From Caballeronia choica (GTDB lineage Bacteria; Pseudomonadota; Gammaproteobacteria; Burkholderiales; Burkholderiaceae), in assembly GCF_001544535.1 (NCBI RefSeq), contig NZ_FCON02000040.1, positions 1-61,090 on the forward strand: 61,090 nucleotides of DNA, written 5' to 3'. The position numbers and the translations under genes were made by a program. Shown in pieces: positions 45,083-53,549 of the stretch; position 1 is the stretch's first letter; every line of letters begins with the position of its first letter. The notes beneath the pieces are model-generated. The model saw nothing but the letters and a program-made list of their open reading frames with translations. It searched no databases and was not told the DNA's origin.

Positions 45083-46045
45083 ATGGCATTACCCGCCGTC
45101 CTGCAACATCTCGCGCTGCCTGTCGTCGCCTCGCCGATGTTCATCGTCAGCTATCCCGAACTCGTGCTCGCGCAGTGCAAGGCGGGCGTCGTCGGGTCGT
45201 TTCCGGCGCTGAACGCGCGCCCCGCCGAATTGCTCGACGAATGGCTCACGCAAATCCAGGCGTCGCTCGCCGAGCACAAGGCGGCGAACCCGGATGCCGT
45301 CATCGGCCCGATCGCGGTGAACCAGATCGTGCATCAGTCGAACGCGCGGCTCGAACAGGATGTGCGCGTGTGCGTCGAACACAAGGTGCCGGTTTTCATC
45401 ACGAGCCTGCGCGCGCCGGTCAGGGAAATGATCGACGCCGTGCACAGCTACGGCGGCATCGTGCTGCACGACGTGATCAACATCCGCCATGCGCAGAAGG
45501 CGCTGGAAGCGGGCGTCGATGGCCTGATCCTGGTTGCGGCCGGCGCCGGCGGCCACGCGGGCACGACCTCGCCCTTCGCGCTCGTCGGCGAAGTGCGGCG
45601 CATCTTCGACGGGCCGATCGTGCTGTCGGGGTCGATTGCGAACGGCGGCTCGATCCTCGCCGCGCAGGCGATGGGCGCGGACCTCGCCTACATGGGCACG
45701 CGCTTCATCGCGACGCGCGAGGCGCACGCGCACGAGAGCTACAAGAACGCGATCATCGATTCGAACGCCGCCGACATCATCTACACGAACCTCTTCACCG
45801 GCGTGCACGGGAACTACATCCGCCAAAGCATCGTGGAGGCAGGGCTCGATCCCGACGCGTTGCCGGAATCGGACAAGACCGCGATGAATTTCGGCGACGG
45901 GTCGAGCAAGGCGAAGGCGTGGAAGGACATCTGGGGCGCGGGACAGGGTGTCGGGCTGATGCACGACGTGCCGAGCGTCGGCGAACTGGTCGCGCGGCTG
46001 AAGCAGGAGTATGAGGAGGCGAAGGCGCGTATCGGCGTGGCCTGA
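45083..46045 (+). CDS. Nitronate monooxygenase (2-nitropropane dioxygenase family)
   Basis: This FMN-dependent TIM-barrel enzyme of 320 residues oxidises alkyl nitronates such as propionate 3-nitronate. It begins LPVVASPMFIVSYPELVLAQ, has the catalytic histidine H158 in AAGAGGHAGTTSPFAL, and the FMN phosphate loop GSIANGGSILAAQAMGADLA followed by MGTRF. CAGGAG precedes the ATG. It is divergent from the dehalogenase, with which it shares a palindromic operator region, and it is followed by a strong terminator. Some family members act on other substrates. Confidence 0.9.
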   Translation: MALPAVLQHLALPVVASPMFIVSYPELVLAQCKAGVVGSFPALNARPAELLDEWLTQIQASLAEHKAANPDAVIGPIAVNQIVHQSNARLEQDVRVCVEHKVPVFITSLRAPVREMIDAVHSYGGIVLHDVINIRHAQKALEAGVDGLILVAAGAGGHAGTTSPFALVGEVRRIFDGPIVLSGSIANGGSILAAQAMGADLAYMGTRFIATREAHAHESYKNAIIDSNAADIIYTNLFTGVHGNYIRQSIVEAGLDPDALPESDKTAMNFGDGSSKAKAWKDIWGAGQGVGLMHDVPSVGELVARLKQEYEEAKARIGVA

Positions 46046-46088
46046 GTATCGCGTGGCGCCGTGAGTGGCGTCATCAGCGGCGTCATGA

Positions 46089-46126
46089 AAAACACCGCGT
46101 TCCGGTCGCCCGGAACGCGGTGTTTT
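46089..46126. terminator. Bidirectional terminator, nitronate monooxygenase / porin
   Basis: A 17-bp stem (46089-46105 with 46110-46126) with loop TCGC has A-rich and T-rich ends. The core arms are CACCGCGTTCCGG and its complement. Confidence 0.92.
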
Positions 46127-46151
46127 CGCATGCGCGTCGCGTGCGCGGCGC

Positions 46152-47234
46152 TCAGAACTTCGCGCGCAGGCCCACGCCGTACGTATTGCCCGACGACATG
46201 CTCGTGTACTTGTCGTTCAGGTACGCGGCGTAGACGTCCGTGCGCTTGGAAAGCGGGTAGTCGTAGCCGAGCGCCCAGCTCTTGTGCGTCTGGTCCAGGC
46301 CGCCGTTGCTGCGCGAGTAGGCGTACGACGCCATCACGAGGCCCGGTCCGAGCGGCACCGTGACGCCGCCCTGCCCCGTGTTCACATGGAAGCTGCCCTC
46401 TTCGATGTCGTTCTTCGTGTACATGTACTGGGCGAAGAACTTCACGAACTTCAGGTCGTACGAGACGCCGGCCTGCCCGACGCTCTGGCTCTTGTAGCCC
46501 GCGACCAGCGACGTCAAATCGCCCGGCGTGTTGTTGAAGTTGACGTACTGGTAGACGCCGGTCGCCGCGAACGGGCCGTGGAAATACAGGAACTGCGCAC
46601 TGTATTTCTTCGAGCGGCCGTCGCCCGCCTGGTTGCCGAAGCTGTACATCGCGCTGCCGGAGAGGCCGCTGAAATCAGGCGTCGTGTACTGCACGGAGTT
46701 GTTCCAGCCCGAATCGCCGACGACGCCCTGATCGGTCGTGTAGGTCGGGAACGTGCCCTGGCCGAGGAAGACGTGATACACCATCGGCGAGAAGACGTAC
46801 GAGTCGACGAACGGGTTGAAGAGAATCGTCGATACGAAGAGTTGCGTCGTCAGGCGGCCGGCCGTGAACGTGCCGTACGGCGCCTGGATGCCGACGTAGG
46901 CGTTACGGGCGAAGAACGTGTCGCCGGTGAAGCGGCCGAACTGGCCGTTCTGCGCGCGGAAGAAACTTTCGAGAGTGAAGATCGCCTTGTAGCCGTTGCC
47001 GAGGTCTTCAGCGCCCTTGAAGCCCCAGTAGGACGTCGACATGCCGCCGCCGCTCACGTTCCACGCGCGATCGCCGCCGGGGAACTTGGTGGCGCCCACC
47101 CATTCGTCGACCTGTCCGTAGAGCTGAACACTCGATTGCGCTTGTGCCGACCCCGCGGCGAGCATGCCGAACGTGGCGGCGATTGCGGTGGCCTTGACCG
47201 TTGCCTTAAGCGCACGGTTGACGGTTGGCTTCAT
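46152..47234 (-). CDS. Gram-negative outer-membrane porin
   Basis: This 360-residue trimeric porin of the Burkholderiales OmpC-like family (Porin_4) forms a 16-strand beta barrel for small solutes. A signal peptide is visible at 1-32 (KATAIAATFGMLAAGSAQAQ). The mature part starts SSVQLYGQVDEWVGATKFPG, has ARNAYVGIQAPYGTFTAGRL, and ends with the aromatic residue expected of barrel proteins (TYGVGLRAKF). Substrate preference cannot be read. A GGAGAG ribosome site lies just before the ATG. Confidence 0.94.
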   Translation of the reverse strand: MKPTVNRALKATVKATAIAATFGMLAAGSAQAQSSVQLYGQVDEWVGATKFPGGDRAWNVSGGGMSTSYWGFKGAEDLGNGYKAIFTLESFFRAQNGQFGRFTGDTFFARNAYVGIQAPYGTFTAGRLTTQLFVSTILFNPFVDSYVFSPMVYHVFLGQGTFPTYTTDQGVVGDSGWNNSVQYTTPDFSGLSGSAMYSFGNQAGDGRSKKYSAQFLYFHGPFAATGVYQYVNFNNTPGDLTSLVAGYKSQSVGQAGVSYDLKFVKFFAQYMYTKNDIEEGSFHVNTGQGGVTVPLGPGLVMASYAYSRSNGGLDQTHKSWALGYDYPLSKRTDVYAAYLNDKYTSMSSGNTYGVGLRAKF

Positions 47235-47702
47235 GAACTCTCCTGTCGTTTGTCAAAAGTTAAAGCGTTGGCGGGCAAGACTCATGACTTGCCTCGTCAG
47301 ACCGGCGTAATAGATGGGTTTCCGCTGGGCGTGCGGCCTTGCTGGAGCGGGGACCATCTTTACGGATCATTTTTCCGGCCAAAAATGTTTTTGGTTATTG
47401 CTGGTATAGCGGTTCGGATACTTCACGCACGTTGCGACAGGAAACCTCATCGATGCGTTGGCCGTCCCGACGCACTGGACGCGCGGCGACGCAAGCTCGG
47501 CGCGGCTGCAAGCGAAACGAAGGATCGGAAAACAGGCGTGAACGCGCGCAGGCCGAATTGTCGGTGCGCGGAAAAAAGAGGGGAATTGCTGCGAGGGTTA
47601 TTGCACGCAACTGTGGCGCGCTTACGTCACAGACGAGAGGGGTCTGGACGCGGACTTATTTTTTTGTTCAGCACAAGATCGACGGCCGACCGGCGCGCTG
47701 CT
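47235..47702. other. Non-coding region upstream of the porin gene
   Basis: This 468-base gap carries no supported gene on either strand. It presumably contains the porin promoter, but no clear hexamers stood out. An AT-rich tract lies around 47367-47400 and another at 47640-47670. Confidence 0.35.
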
Positions 47703-48095
47703 TTAGTTCCGATAGTTCGGGTTCGATTGCACGCGAGCTTCGTCGCTCGAACGGCCCGGAGGACGCGGAACGTTGCGCTCCTCGTTATAACGGGTGATGT
47801 CCGCGCGAATCGATCCGGCGCCTCGCAATGGCGCGCTTTGCTCGGCGTGGGGCACGCCGCGCACTTCGGCGCTGATCGGCGTGAGGCCGTCCTTCGCACC
47901 GATCTGCAGGTAACGCAGCGACTGCGCATTGCGCGTGAAGTCGCGATTCGCCGCGGGTTGCTCGCCCGGGCCGCCCGCTCTTAACCACACGCCGTCCGGC
48001 TGACCGGCGAGCGCAAGCGAAGCCGCCACCGCGATCGATCCGATCGCGGTGGCAATGAAACATCGAGTAGTCTTGCGGAAGCCTTTGAGCGCCAT
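47703..48095 (-). CDS. Small exported protein of unknown function
   Basis: This 130-residue protein was not recognised. The start MALKGFRKTTRCFIATAIGS followed by IAVAASLALAG is a likely signal peptide cut near residue 31. The mature part contains no known motif. It is hydrophilic with Arg, Asn and Pro (RADITRYNEERNVPRPPGRS, ending in QSNPNYRN). It lies alone between the porin and a transporter. Confidence 0.65.
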   Translation of the reverse strand: MALKGFRKTTRCFIATAIGSIAVAASLALAGQPDGVWLRAGGPGEQPAANRDFTRNAQSLRYLQIGAKDGLTPISAEVRGVPHAEQSAPLRGAGSIRADITRYNEERNVPRPPGRSSDEARVQSNPNYRN

Positions 48096-48605
48096 GTCAG
48101 TACTGCAGGTTGTCCGACGTATTCGGCTTGCGGCGGCGAACGAATCGTGCGGATGGCAAGCGACCGGTCGATGGTCGGAGCGTCTGGATGCGTTGCAACG
48201 ACCCAGCGCATCCATGCCAACCGGTCTACGGACAATTTATGGCCCCGCGCCTCGGGAGTCGAGCCAAAAAGTGTTAGACCTGCTCAATGGTTGTAACACC
48301 ATGTTACTACTCGGTTTTTTGCCGTTTTTGCGGTGCGCTGAAATGCGCAATCATGTGACGAGACGGCTCAAAATTCGCTGGCTCGAAAATTGTGCGACGG
48401 GCATATTGGCGCATGGCGGATCGAAGACGTTCCATGCCGGGTGATCATTAATCGATCATTTAAATGAATTTGCCTCTTGAATCATAATCGGGCGAAAATA
48501 CTGGTTTTCCTGACTTGACGTTTCATCGCGCATGGAAATCAGCGTGAAATGCAAGCGACGCCAGGTCTTTTCGCAACCCATGCACATTCGAGTGCGAGAT
48601 TTTTG
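48096..48605. other. Non-coding divergent region with palindromes
   Basis: About 510 bases lack a supported gene and become AT-richer after 48280. It holds GTAACA-CCA-TGTTAC (48293-48307) and the perfect palindrome TCATTTAAATGA (48456-48467). These lie upstream of the transporter gene and may be regulator sites. Confidence 0.45.
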
Positions 48606-49625
48606 ATGGCGCGCCCAAAACTTCTTCCCGACAACTTCACGCTCGCCCTCGTGGGCACCGTCATCGTCGCCAGTCTCCTGCCTTGCCGGGGCACGGTCGC
48701 CGTCGGCTTCAACTGGCTCACCAACGTCGCCATCGGGCTTCTGTTCTTCCTGCACGGCGCAAAACTCTCGCGCGAAGCCATCATCTCGGGTGCCACGCAC
48801 TGGCGGCTGCACCTCGTCGTGCTGCTGAGCACCTTCGTGATGTTCCCGCTCCTCGGCCTCGCGCTGAAGCCCGTTCTCACGCCGCTCGTCACGCCCCAGC
48901 TCTACATGGGCATTCTCTTCCTGTGCACGCTGCCCTCCACGGTGCAATCGTCGATCGCGTTCACGTCCATGGCCAAGGGCAACGTGCCCGCCGCGGTCTG
49001 CAGCGCATCGGCCTCGAGCCTGCTCGGCATTTTCATCACGCCCCTGCTCGTCGGGCTCGTGGTGAGCAACCACGGCGCAACGACCGGTTCGCCGTGGCAC
49101 ACGGTCGGCAATATCGTGCTGCAACTGCTCGTGCCGTTCATCGCCGGCCAGTTGCTGCGCCCGGCCATCGGCAGATGGATCGACCGCAACCGCAGCGTGC
49201 TGAAGTTCGTCGACCAGGGCTCGATCCTGCTCGTGGTCTACGTGGCGTTCAGCGAAGCGGTCAACGAAGGCATCTGGCATTCGATGTCGCTCGGGACGCT
49301 GGCGGGGCTCCTCGTCGCCAATATCGTGTTGCTCGCGCTCGCGATTTTCGCGACGGCATTCGCCAGCAAGCGGCTGGGCTTCAGCCGCGCCGACCAGATC
49401 ACGATCATTTTTTGCGGCTCGAAGAAAAGTCTCGCGTCGGGCATTCCGATGGCCAAGGTGATCTTCGCGTCGCATACGGTCGGCGCGGTCGTGCTGCCGC
49501 TGATGCTGTTCCACCAGATCCAGTTGATGGTCTGCGCCGTGCTGGCCCAACGCTGGGGCGCCCGCCGCACGGCCGCCGAGAAGGTGCGCGAGCACGAAGG
49601 CGCTGCCCCGGCGGTGCGCCGTTGA
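48606..49625 (+). CDS. Bile-acid:sodium-symporter-like transporter (YfeH type)
   Basis: This 339-residue inner-membrane protein with about ten helices belongs to the SBF-like group (PF13593), like E. coli YfeH. Visible helices include FTLALVGTVIVASLLP and FNWLTNVAIGLLFFLHGAKL. Conserved strings are FLCTLPSTVQSSIAFTSMAK and IFCGSKKSLASGIPMAKVIF, typical of this group. Sodium-coupled uptake or efflux of an organic anion is inferred from the family. The ATG at 48606 was chosen because the charged start MARPKLLPDNF precedes the first helix. It is followed by a terminator. Confidence 0.88.
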   Translation: MARPKLLPDNFTLALVGTVIVASLLPCRGTVAVGFNWLTNVAIGLLFFLHGAKLSREAIISGATHWRLHLVVLLSTFVMFPLLGLALKPVLTPLVTPQLYMGILFLCTLPSTVQSSIAFTSMAKGNVPAAVCSASASSLLGIFITPLLVGLVVSNHGATTGSPWHTVGNIVLQLLVPFIAGQLLRPAIGRWIDRNRSVLKFVDQGSILLVVYVAFSEAVNEGIWHSMSLGTLAGLLVANIVLLALAIFATAFASKRLGFSRADQITIIFCGSKKSLASGIPMAKVIFASHTVGAVVLPLMLFHQIQLMVCAVLAQRWGARRTAAEKVREHEGAAPAVRR

Positions 49626-49678
49626 GCGACGCGACGTCGCGAATCATGGTGTAAACGCATCCCGCCCTCCCAATCCTT

Positions 49679-49702
49679 AAAGCCGCCTCGTGCGGCTTTT
49701 TC
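49679..49702 (+). terminator. Terminator after SBF-like transporter
   Basis: AAAGCCGC (49679-49686), loop CTCGT, and GCGGCTTT (49692-49699) are followed by TT and CG. Confidence 0.82.
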
Positions 49703-49922
49703 GTTATTTGAGCCTGCGGGCGATGCGCTGTCGATTCGTCCGTTCGACATAGGCCCGCAGCACGAAACAGGAAACACCGTGCGCCGGGCCTATATCTTCA
49801 GGCCGACTGGCGGCCGGGCATGTCGCTTGCCACACTTGTCTTCAATCAACGCGACACGGCACGCCGACAGGGAGAAGCACCATGCAGACCACGACCATCG
49901 AACGCAGCCTTCGAGGGGCGCC

Positions 49923-50966
49923 ATGCCGACGGTCATGAACCGGCCGACCGGCGCCACTTCCGCCGAATTGACGTCCTTCCTGCGCGAGTTGCACTTCGAG
50001 CGCGGCTCGGCGGCGCAGACGGCAGCGGCGCTGCGCGCGCTGATCGACGCCGGCCTCGACCGCCTTCCGCTGCCGGGAAGCGGCGCGACGCTCGAGCGAT
50101 GGCGGATGCTCGCCGCGGTGGCGGCGTTCGACCTGGCGCTCGTCAAGCTGTTCGAAGGGCACACAGACGCGCTCGCGATCCTCGCCGAACTCGACGGCCA
50201 GAACAGCGACAAAGGCAACGCCTGGGGCGTCTGGGCCGCCGAGCCGCCAACGGCCCGCCTCGGCGCGACGGCCGCAGAAGGCGACAGCATCGCGTTGCAC
50301 GGTACGAAAGCCTGGTGCTCGGGCGCGGCCTTCGTCACCCACGCGCTGGTGACGGCATGGAACGAGCGCGACGAGCCGATCCTCGCGGCGGTCGATCTGC
50401 GCCAGCCGGGCGTTCGCGTGACCGACGAAGGATGGGTGGCGGTGGGCATGAACGCCTGCGCGAGTGTCGACGTCCACTTCGACAACGCCAGCGCCGTGCG
50501 CATCGGCGCGCCCCGTGCGTATCTGCAGCGGCCCGGCTTCTGGCAGGGCGGCGGCGGCATCGCGGCGTGCTGGTTCGGAGCGGCGTCGGCCATCGGCGAA
50601 TTCGTGAGACGCGACGCCGCGCGGCGTGCGGACCCGCACAAGCTCGCTCACCTCGGCGCGATCGACGCAGCGCTCACGAGCGCCGCGAGCCTGTTGCGCG
50701 AGAGCGCGGCGCGCATCGACCGCGAACCGCACGCCGACGCCATGCCGGTAGCGCTCCGTGCGCGGCTCGTGGTGGAGCGCGCGGCGCTGAGCGTCGTCGA
50801 GCATGCGGGGCGCGCGCTCGGCGCCGCGCCGCTTTGCCGCGACGCGCATTTCGCCCGCCTGATGGCGGATCTTCCCGTGTTCATCCGGCAAAGCCACGCC
50901 GAGCGCGACCAGGCTGCACTCGCGGAGCGCATCGTCAACGAGGAGCGCGGACCATGGGAACTCTAA
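49923..50966 (+). CDS. Acyl-CoA dehydrogenase-like flavoprotein
   Basis: This 347-residue protein is a divergent acyl-CoA dehydrogenase. It shows the middle beta-domain (WGVWAAEPPTARLG, LHGTKAWCSGAAFVTHALVT) and the C-terminal helical bundle (RLVVERAALSVVEHAGRALG, then AAPLCRDAHFARLMADLPVF). It is about 30 residues shorter than usual and lacks an obvious catalytic glutamate, so acyl-CoA may not be its substrate. It overlaps the PIG-L gene, followed by a NodS-like methyltransferase. The three-gene set seems to modify a sugar- or lipid-linked product. The ATG at 49923 has GAGGGG upstream. Confidence 0.8.
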   Translation: MPTVMNRPTGATSAELTSFLRELHFERGSAAQTAAALRALIDAGLDRLPLPGSGATLERWRMLAAVAAFDLALVKLFEGHTDALAILAELDGQNSDKGNAWGVWAAEPPTARLGATAAEGDSIALHGTKAWCSGAAFVTHALVTAWNERDEPILAAVDLRQPGVRVTDEGWVAVGMNACASVDVHFDNASAVRIGAPRAYLQRPGFWQGGGGIAACWFGAASAIGEFVRRDAARRADPHKLAHLGAIDAALTSAASLLRESAARIDREPHADAMPVALRARLVVERAALSVVEHAGRALGAAPLCRDAHFARLMADLPVFIRQSHAERDQAALAERIVNEERGPWEL

Positions 50967-51727
50967 TCATGAACGACAGGAAACGCGCATTCGCCAGCAC
51001 CGGTACGTCCGAAGCCACTTGGCAGGGCTGGGCGCGACTCGCCACGCTGCCGGAAGTCGAGCCGTCGGTGCTCGTGCCGGCGGGCGGGCGAGCAGTCGTC
51101 GTGGCGCCGCATCCGGACGACGAAGTGCTCGGCACCGGCGGACTGCTCGCGCGCTTGTCGGCGCTCGGGCGCAAGGTGCTGATCATCGCCGTGACGGACG
51201 GGACGGCCAGCCATCCGGGCTCGCCCATCTGGCCGGTCACGCGCCTCGCCGACATCCGGCCGCAGGAAACGCGCGAAGCACTGCAACGCCTGCATATGCG
51301 GTACGTCCGGATCGTGCGCCTCGGGCTGCCCGATGGCGGAGGCGACCGCTTCGAGACGCATGTGAGCGCGGCGCTCGCCGAGCACCTGCGTCCCGGCGAC
51401 GTCGTCTTCGGTACGTGGCGTCACGACGGCCATCCCGATCACGAGGCGGTCGGGCGAGCGGTGTCGTCGATGGCGGGGCGGCTCGACCTGCCGTTCGTCG
51501 AGATTCCGGTCTGGACGTGGCATTGGGCGTCGCCCGAAGACTCGCGCGTGCCGTGGAGCCGCGCACGCCGCATCGTCCTCGACACCGACACGCACGCGCG
51601 CAAGCTCCACGCGGTCGAGGCGTTTCGCAGCCAGCTCGAACCCGACTCCGCGACCGGACGCGCGGCGATCCTGCCCGAGCATGTGCTCGCGCGCCTGACG
51701 CGGCCCTATGAAGTGGTCCTGATATGA
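50954..51727 (+). CDS. PIG-L family N-acetyl-sugar deacetylase
   Basis: This 257-residue zinc-dependent deacetylase of the PIG-L/LmbE family usually acts on N-acetylglucosaminyl compounds. The zinc motif is PHPDDE at 52-57 (H53, D55, D56). A third ligand is likely in WRHDGHPDHEAVGRAV. It has no signal peptide, so it is cytoplasmic. The ATG at 50954 overlaps the acyl-CoA dehydrogenase by 13 bases; an ATG at 50969 is an alternative. Its end overlaps the methyltransferase start (ATGA). Confidence 0.9.
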   Translation: MGTLIMNDRKRAFASTGTSEATWQGWARLATLPEVEPSVLVPAGGRAVVVAPHPDDEVLGTGGLLARLSALGRKVLIIAVTDGTASHPGSPIWPVTRLADIRPQETREALQRLHMRYVRIVRLGLPDGGGDRFETHVSAALAEHLRPGDVVFGTWRHDGHPDHEAVGRAVSSMAGRLDLPFVEIPVWTWHWASPEDSRVPWSRARRIVLDTDTHARKLHAVEAFRSQLEPDSATGRAAILPEHVLARLTRPYEVVLI

Positions 51728-52329
51728 CGCGCGAACCCGACGCCCGGCAATATTTCAGCGGGCTATACGAACGCAGCGACGATCCGTGGCTGCTGCGCGA
51801 GCGTTGGTACGAGCGGCGCAAGCGGGCGTTGACGCTCGCGATGCTGCCCGACGAACGCTATGCGCGGGCCTACGAACCTGGTTGCGCGAACGGTGAACTG
51901 TCGGCGGCGCTCGCGGCGCGCTGCGACGCACTGCTCGCCGCCGATCTCAACCCGGACGCCGTTGAGCTGGCACGCCGCCGTGTTGCGCATCTGGGCAACG
52001 TGCAGGTCGAGCAGCGCGCGATCCCCGACGACTGGCCCGACGGCCGCTTCGACCTGATCGTCGTGAGTGAGCTTGCCTACTATCTGGACGAAGGCCAGTT
52101 GTCGCGGCTTTGTGGGCGCCTCACCGAATCGCTCGCACCGGGCGGGACGATTCTCGCTTGTCACTGGCGGCAGCCGATCGAAGGCTGGCCCCACTCCGGC
52201 GATTTCGTTCACGACGAACTGAACGCCACACTGCCGTTCGCGCGCTTGTCGCACTATCAGGATGACGATATGGAGCTCGACGTCTGGTCGTCGAACGCAG
52301 ACTCGGTGCATCGCCGCGAGGCAAAATAG
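51724..52329 (+). CDS. NodS-like SAM-dependent methyltransferase
   Basis: This 201-residue class I methyltransferase has the SAM-binding motif EPGCANGELSAALAARCD (51-68), the acidic turn ADLNPDAVELARRR and a later FDLIVVSELAYYLDEGQL. The start YFSGLYERSDDPWLLRERWY, and the LAYYL string, are typical of the NodS family, which N-methylates deacetylated glucosamine in Nod-factor synthesis. It is translationally coupled to a PIG-L deacetylase, so deacetylation followed by methylation of an amino sugar is a reasonable inference. The target is not a Nod factor on present evidence. Confidence 0.85.
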   Translation: MTREPDARQYFSGLYERSDDPWLLRERWYERRKRALTLAMLPDERYARAYEPGCANGELSAALAARCDALLAADLNPDAVELARRRVAHLGNVQVEQRAIPDDWPDGRFDLIVVSELAYYLDEGQLSRLCGRLTESLAPGGTILACHWRQPIEGWPHSGDFVHDELNATLPFARLSHYQDDDMELDVWSSNADSVHRREAK

Positions 52330-52345
52330 CCCGTTGTTCAGGCCG

Positions 52346-52358
52346 TTTTACTAAACAA
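52346..52358. promoter_or_regulatory. Candidate LacI-regulator operator, distal copy
   Basis: TTTTACTAAACAA matches the proximal copy at 52436-52448 at 12 of 13 bases. Its GTTT-TACT-AAAC core has dyad symmetry. The 90-base spacing would suit looping by a LacI tetramer or two dimers. Confidence 0.5.
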
Positions 52359-52421
52359 CATTTACCCAACAAAACCCATACAGGACAAGCCTCTACTGGT
52401 TTTCTCTAGGTCCGTGATCGG

Positions 52422-52449
52422 TTGGGACGCGCGATTTTTACTATACAAT
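52422..52449 (+). promoter_or_regulatory. Candidate promoter with overlapping operator, LacI-AGE-kinase unit
   Basis: TTGGGA (52422-52427) and TACAAT (52444-52449) are separated by 16 bases. The operator-like TTTTACTATACAA (52436-52448) covers the -10 box, so a bound repressor would block transcription. It lies about 80 bases before the regulator start. Confidence 0.5.
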
Positions 52450-52529
52450 CGCCGCAAAGAAGCGAACCCACCGCGCATCGATAAACACGACGCGGAACGA
52501 TCAATCAGGCGTACACAGAGAACACCACG

Positions 52530-53549
52530 ATGGGCACCACCATTCGCGATGTCGCGCGTGCGGCCAGCGTCTCGATCGGCACCGTTTCGAGAGCGCTGAA
52601 AAACCAGCCGGGCTTGTCCGAGGCAACGCGCGTGCGCGTGGTCGAAGTGGCGCAACAACTCGGCTACGACTCCGCGCAACTGCGCACGCGCATCCGGCGC
52701 GTCACTTTTCTGCTGCACCGGCAGCACAACAACTTCGCCGTCAGTCCGTTTTTTTCGCACGTCCTGAACGGCTTCGAACAGGCGTGCCGCGAGCGGCGGC
52801 TCGTGCCCTCCGTGCTGACAGCCGGCCCGACGCAGGATCTCGCGCAGCAGATGCGCCTGCACGCGCCGGATGCCATCGCGGTCGCGGGCTTCGTCGAGCC
52901 GGAACTGCTCGCGCATCTGCACTCGCTCAACCGCCCGACCATACTGATCGACCTGCGCGCGCCCGGTTTCCGCTCGGTCAATATCGACAACATCCGCGGC
53001 GCCGCGCTCGCCATGCAGCATCTGTTCGCGCTCGGGCGGCGGCGCGTCGCGTTCATCGGCGGATCGCTCGCGCATCACAGCATCTCGCAGCGCGCGCTCG
53101 GCTATCGGCTGGCGTATTTCGAGGCGGGTCTGCTCTTCGATCCGATGCTCGAAATCAACACGCAACCCGGCATCGCCGCCGATCTGGCCGCCGCCGACGC
53201 GATGGAGCGCCTGATCGCCCAAGCGCGCGCCCAGGCACGCACGCAATCGAATCCGCTCCCCGACGCCGTTTTCGCCTATAACGATGCAGCGGCCCTCGCA
53301 GCGATGCGCGTCTGTCTTGCGCACGGCTTGCGGGTGCCGCAGGACATCGCGTTCGTCGGTTTCGACGATATTCCGGCCGCCGCGCAGAGTACGCCGCCGC
53401 TTTCGACGGTGACGGTCGACAAGGAAGCGCTCGGCCGCCGCGGCGTGGACCTGCTGCTCGAAGACAGCCCGAACACACTCGACCCGGCCGACACGCTGGT
53501 GCCGGTAAATTTCATCCCTCGCGCGAGCTCCGGCTCGACCACGACATGA
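52530..53549 (+). CDS. LacI-family transcriptional regulator
   Basis: This 339-residue repressor has the LacI helix-turn-helix at 4-23 (TIRDVARAASVSIGTVSRAL) with the hinge helix AQQLGYDSAQLRTRI, and a periplasmic-binding-like sugar-sensing domain (FIGGSLAHHSISQRALGYRL, then PDAVFAYNDAAALAAM and FVGFDDIPAAAQSTPPLSTV). It overlaps the AGE gene by four bases, so it is co-transcribed with the enzymes that it most likely controls. The effector is probably mannose, fructose or a phosphorylated form, inferred only from these neighbours. Confidence 0.93.
   Translation: MGTTIRDVARAASVSIGTVSRALKNQPGLSEATRVRVVEVAQQLGYDSAQLRTRIRRVTFLLHRQHNNFAVSPFFSHVLNGFEQACRERRLVPSVLTAGPTQDLAQQMRLHAPDAIAVAGFVEPELLAHLHSLNRPTILIDLRAPGFRSVNIDNIRGAALAMQHLFALGRRRVAFIGGSLAHHSISQRALGYRLAYFEAGLLFDPMLEINTQPGIAADLAAADAMERLIAQARAQARTQSNPLPDAVFAYNDAAALAAMRVCLAHGLRVPQDIAFVGFDDIPAAAQSTPPLSTVTVDKEALGRRGVDLLLEDSPNTLDPADTLVPVNFIPRASSGSTTT

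Noticed and set aside
47461-47700. A possible small gene in the gap upstream of the porin
   Set aside because: Open frames there lack ribosome sites and coding character.
46284-47984. A 566-codon plus-strand frame opposite the porin
   Set aside because: Covers the porin antisense strand and its upstream region without any protein-family signal.
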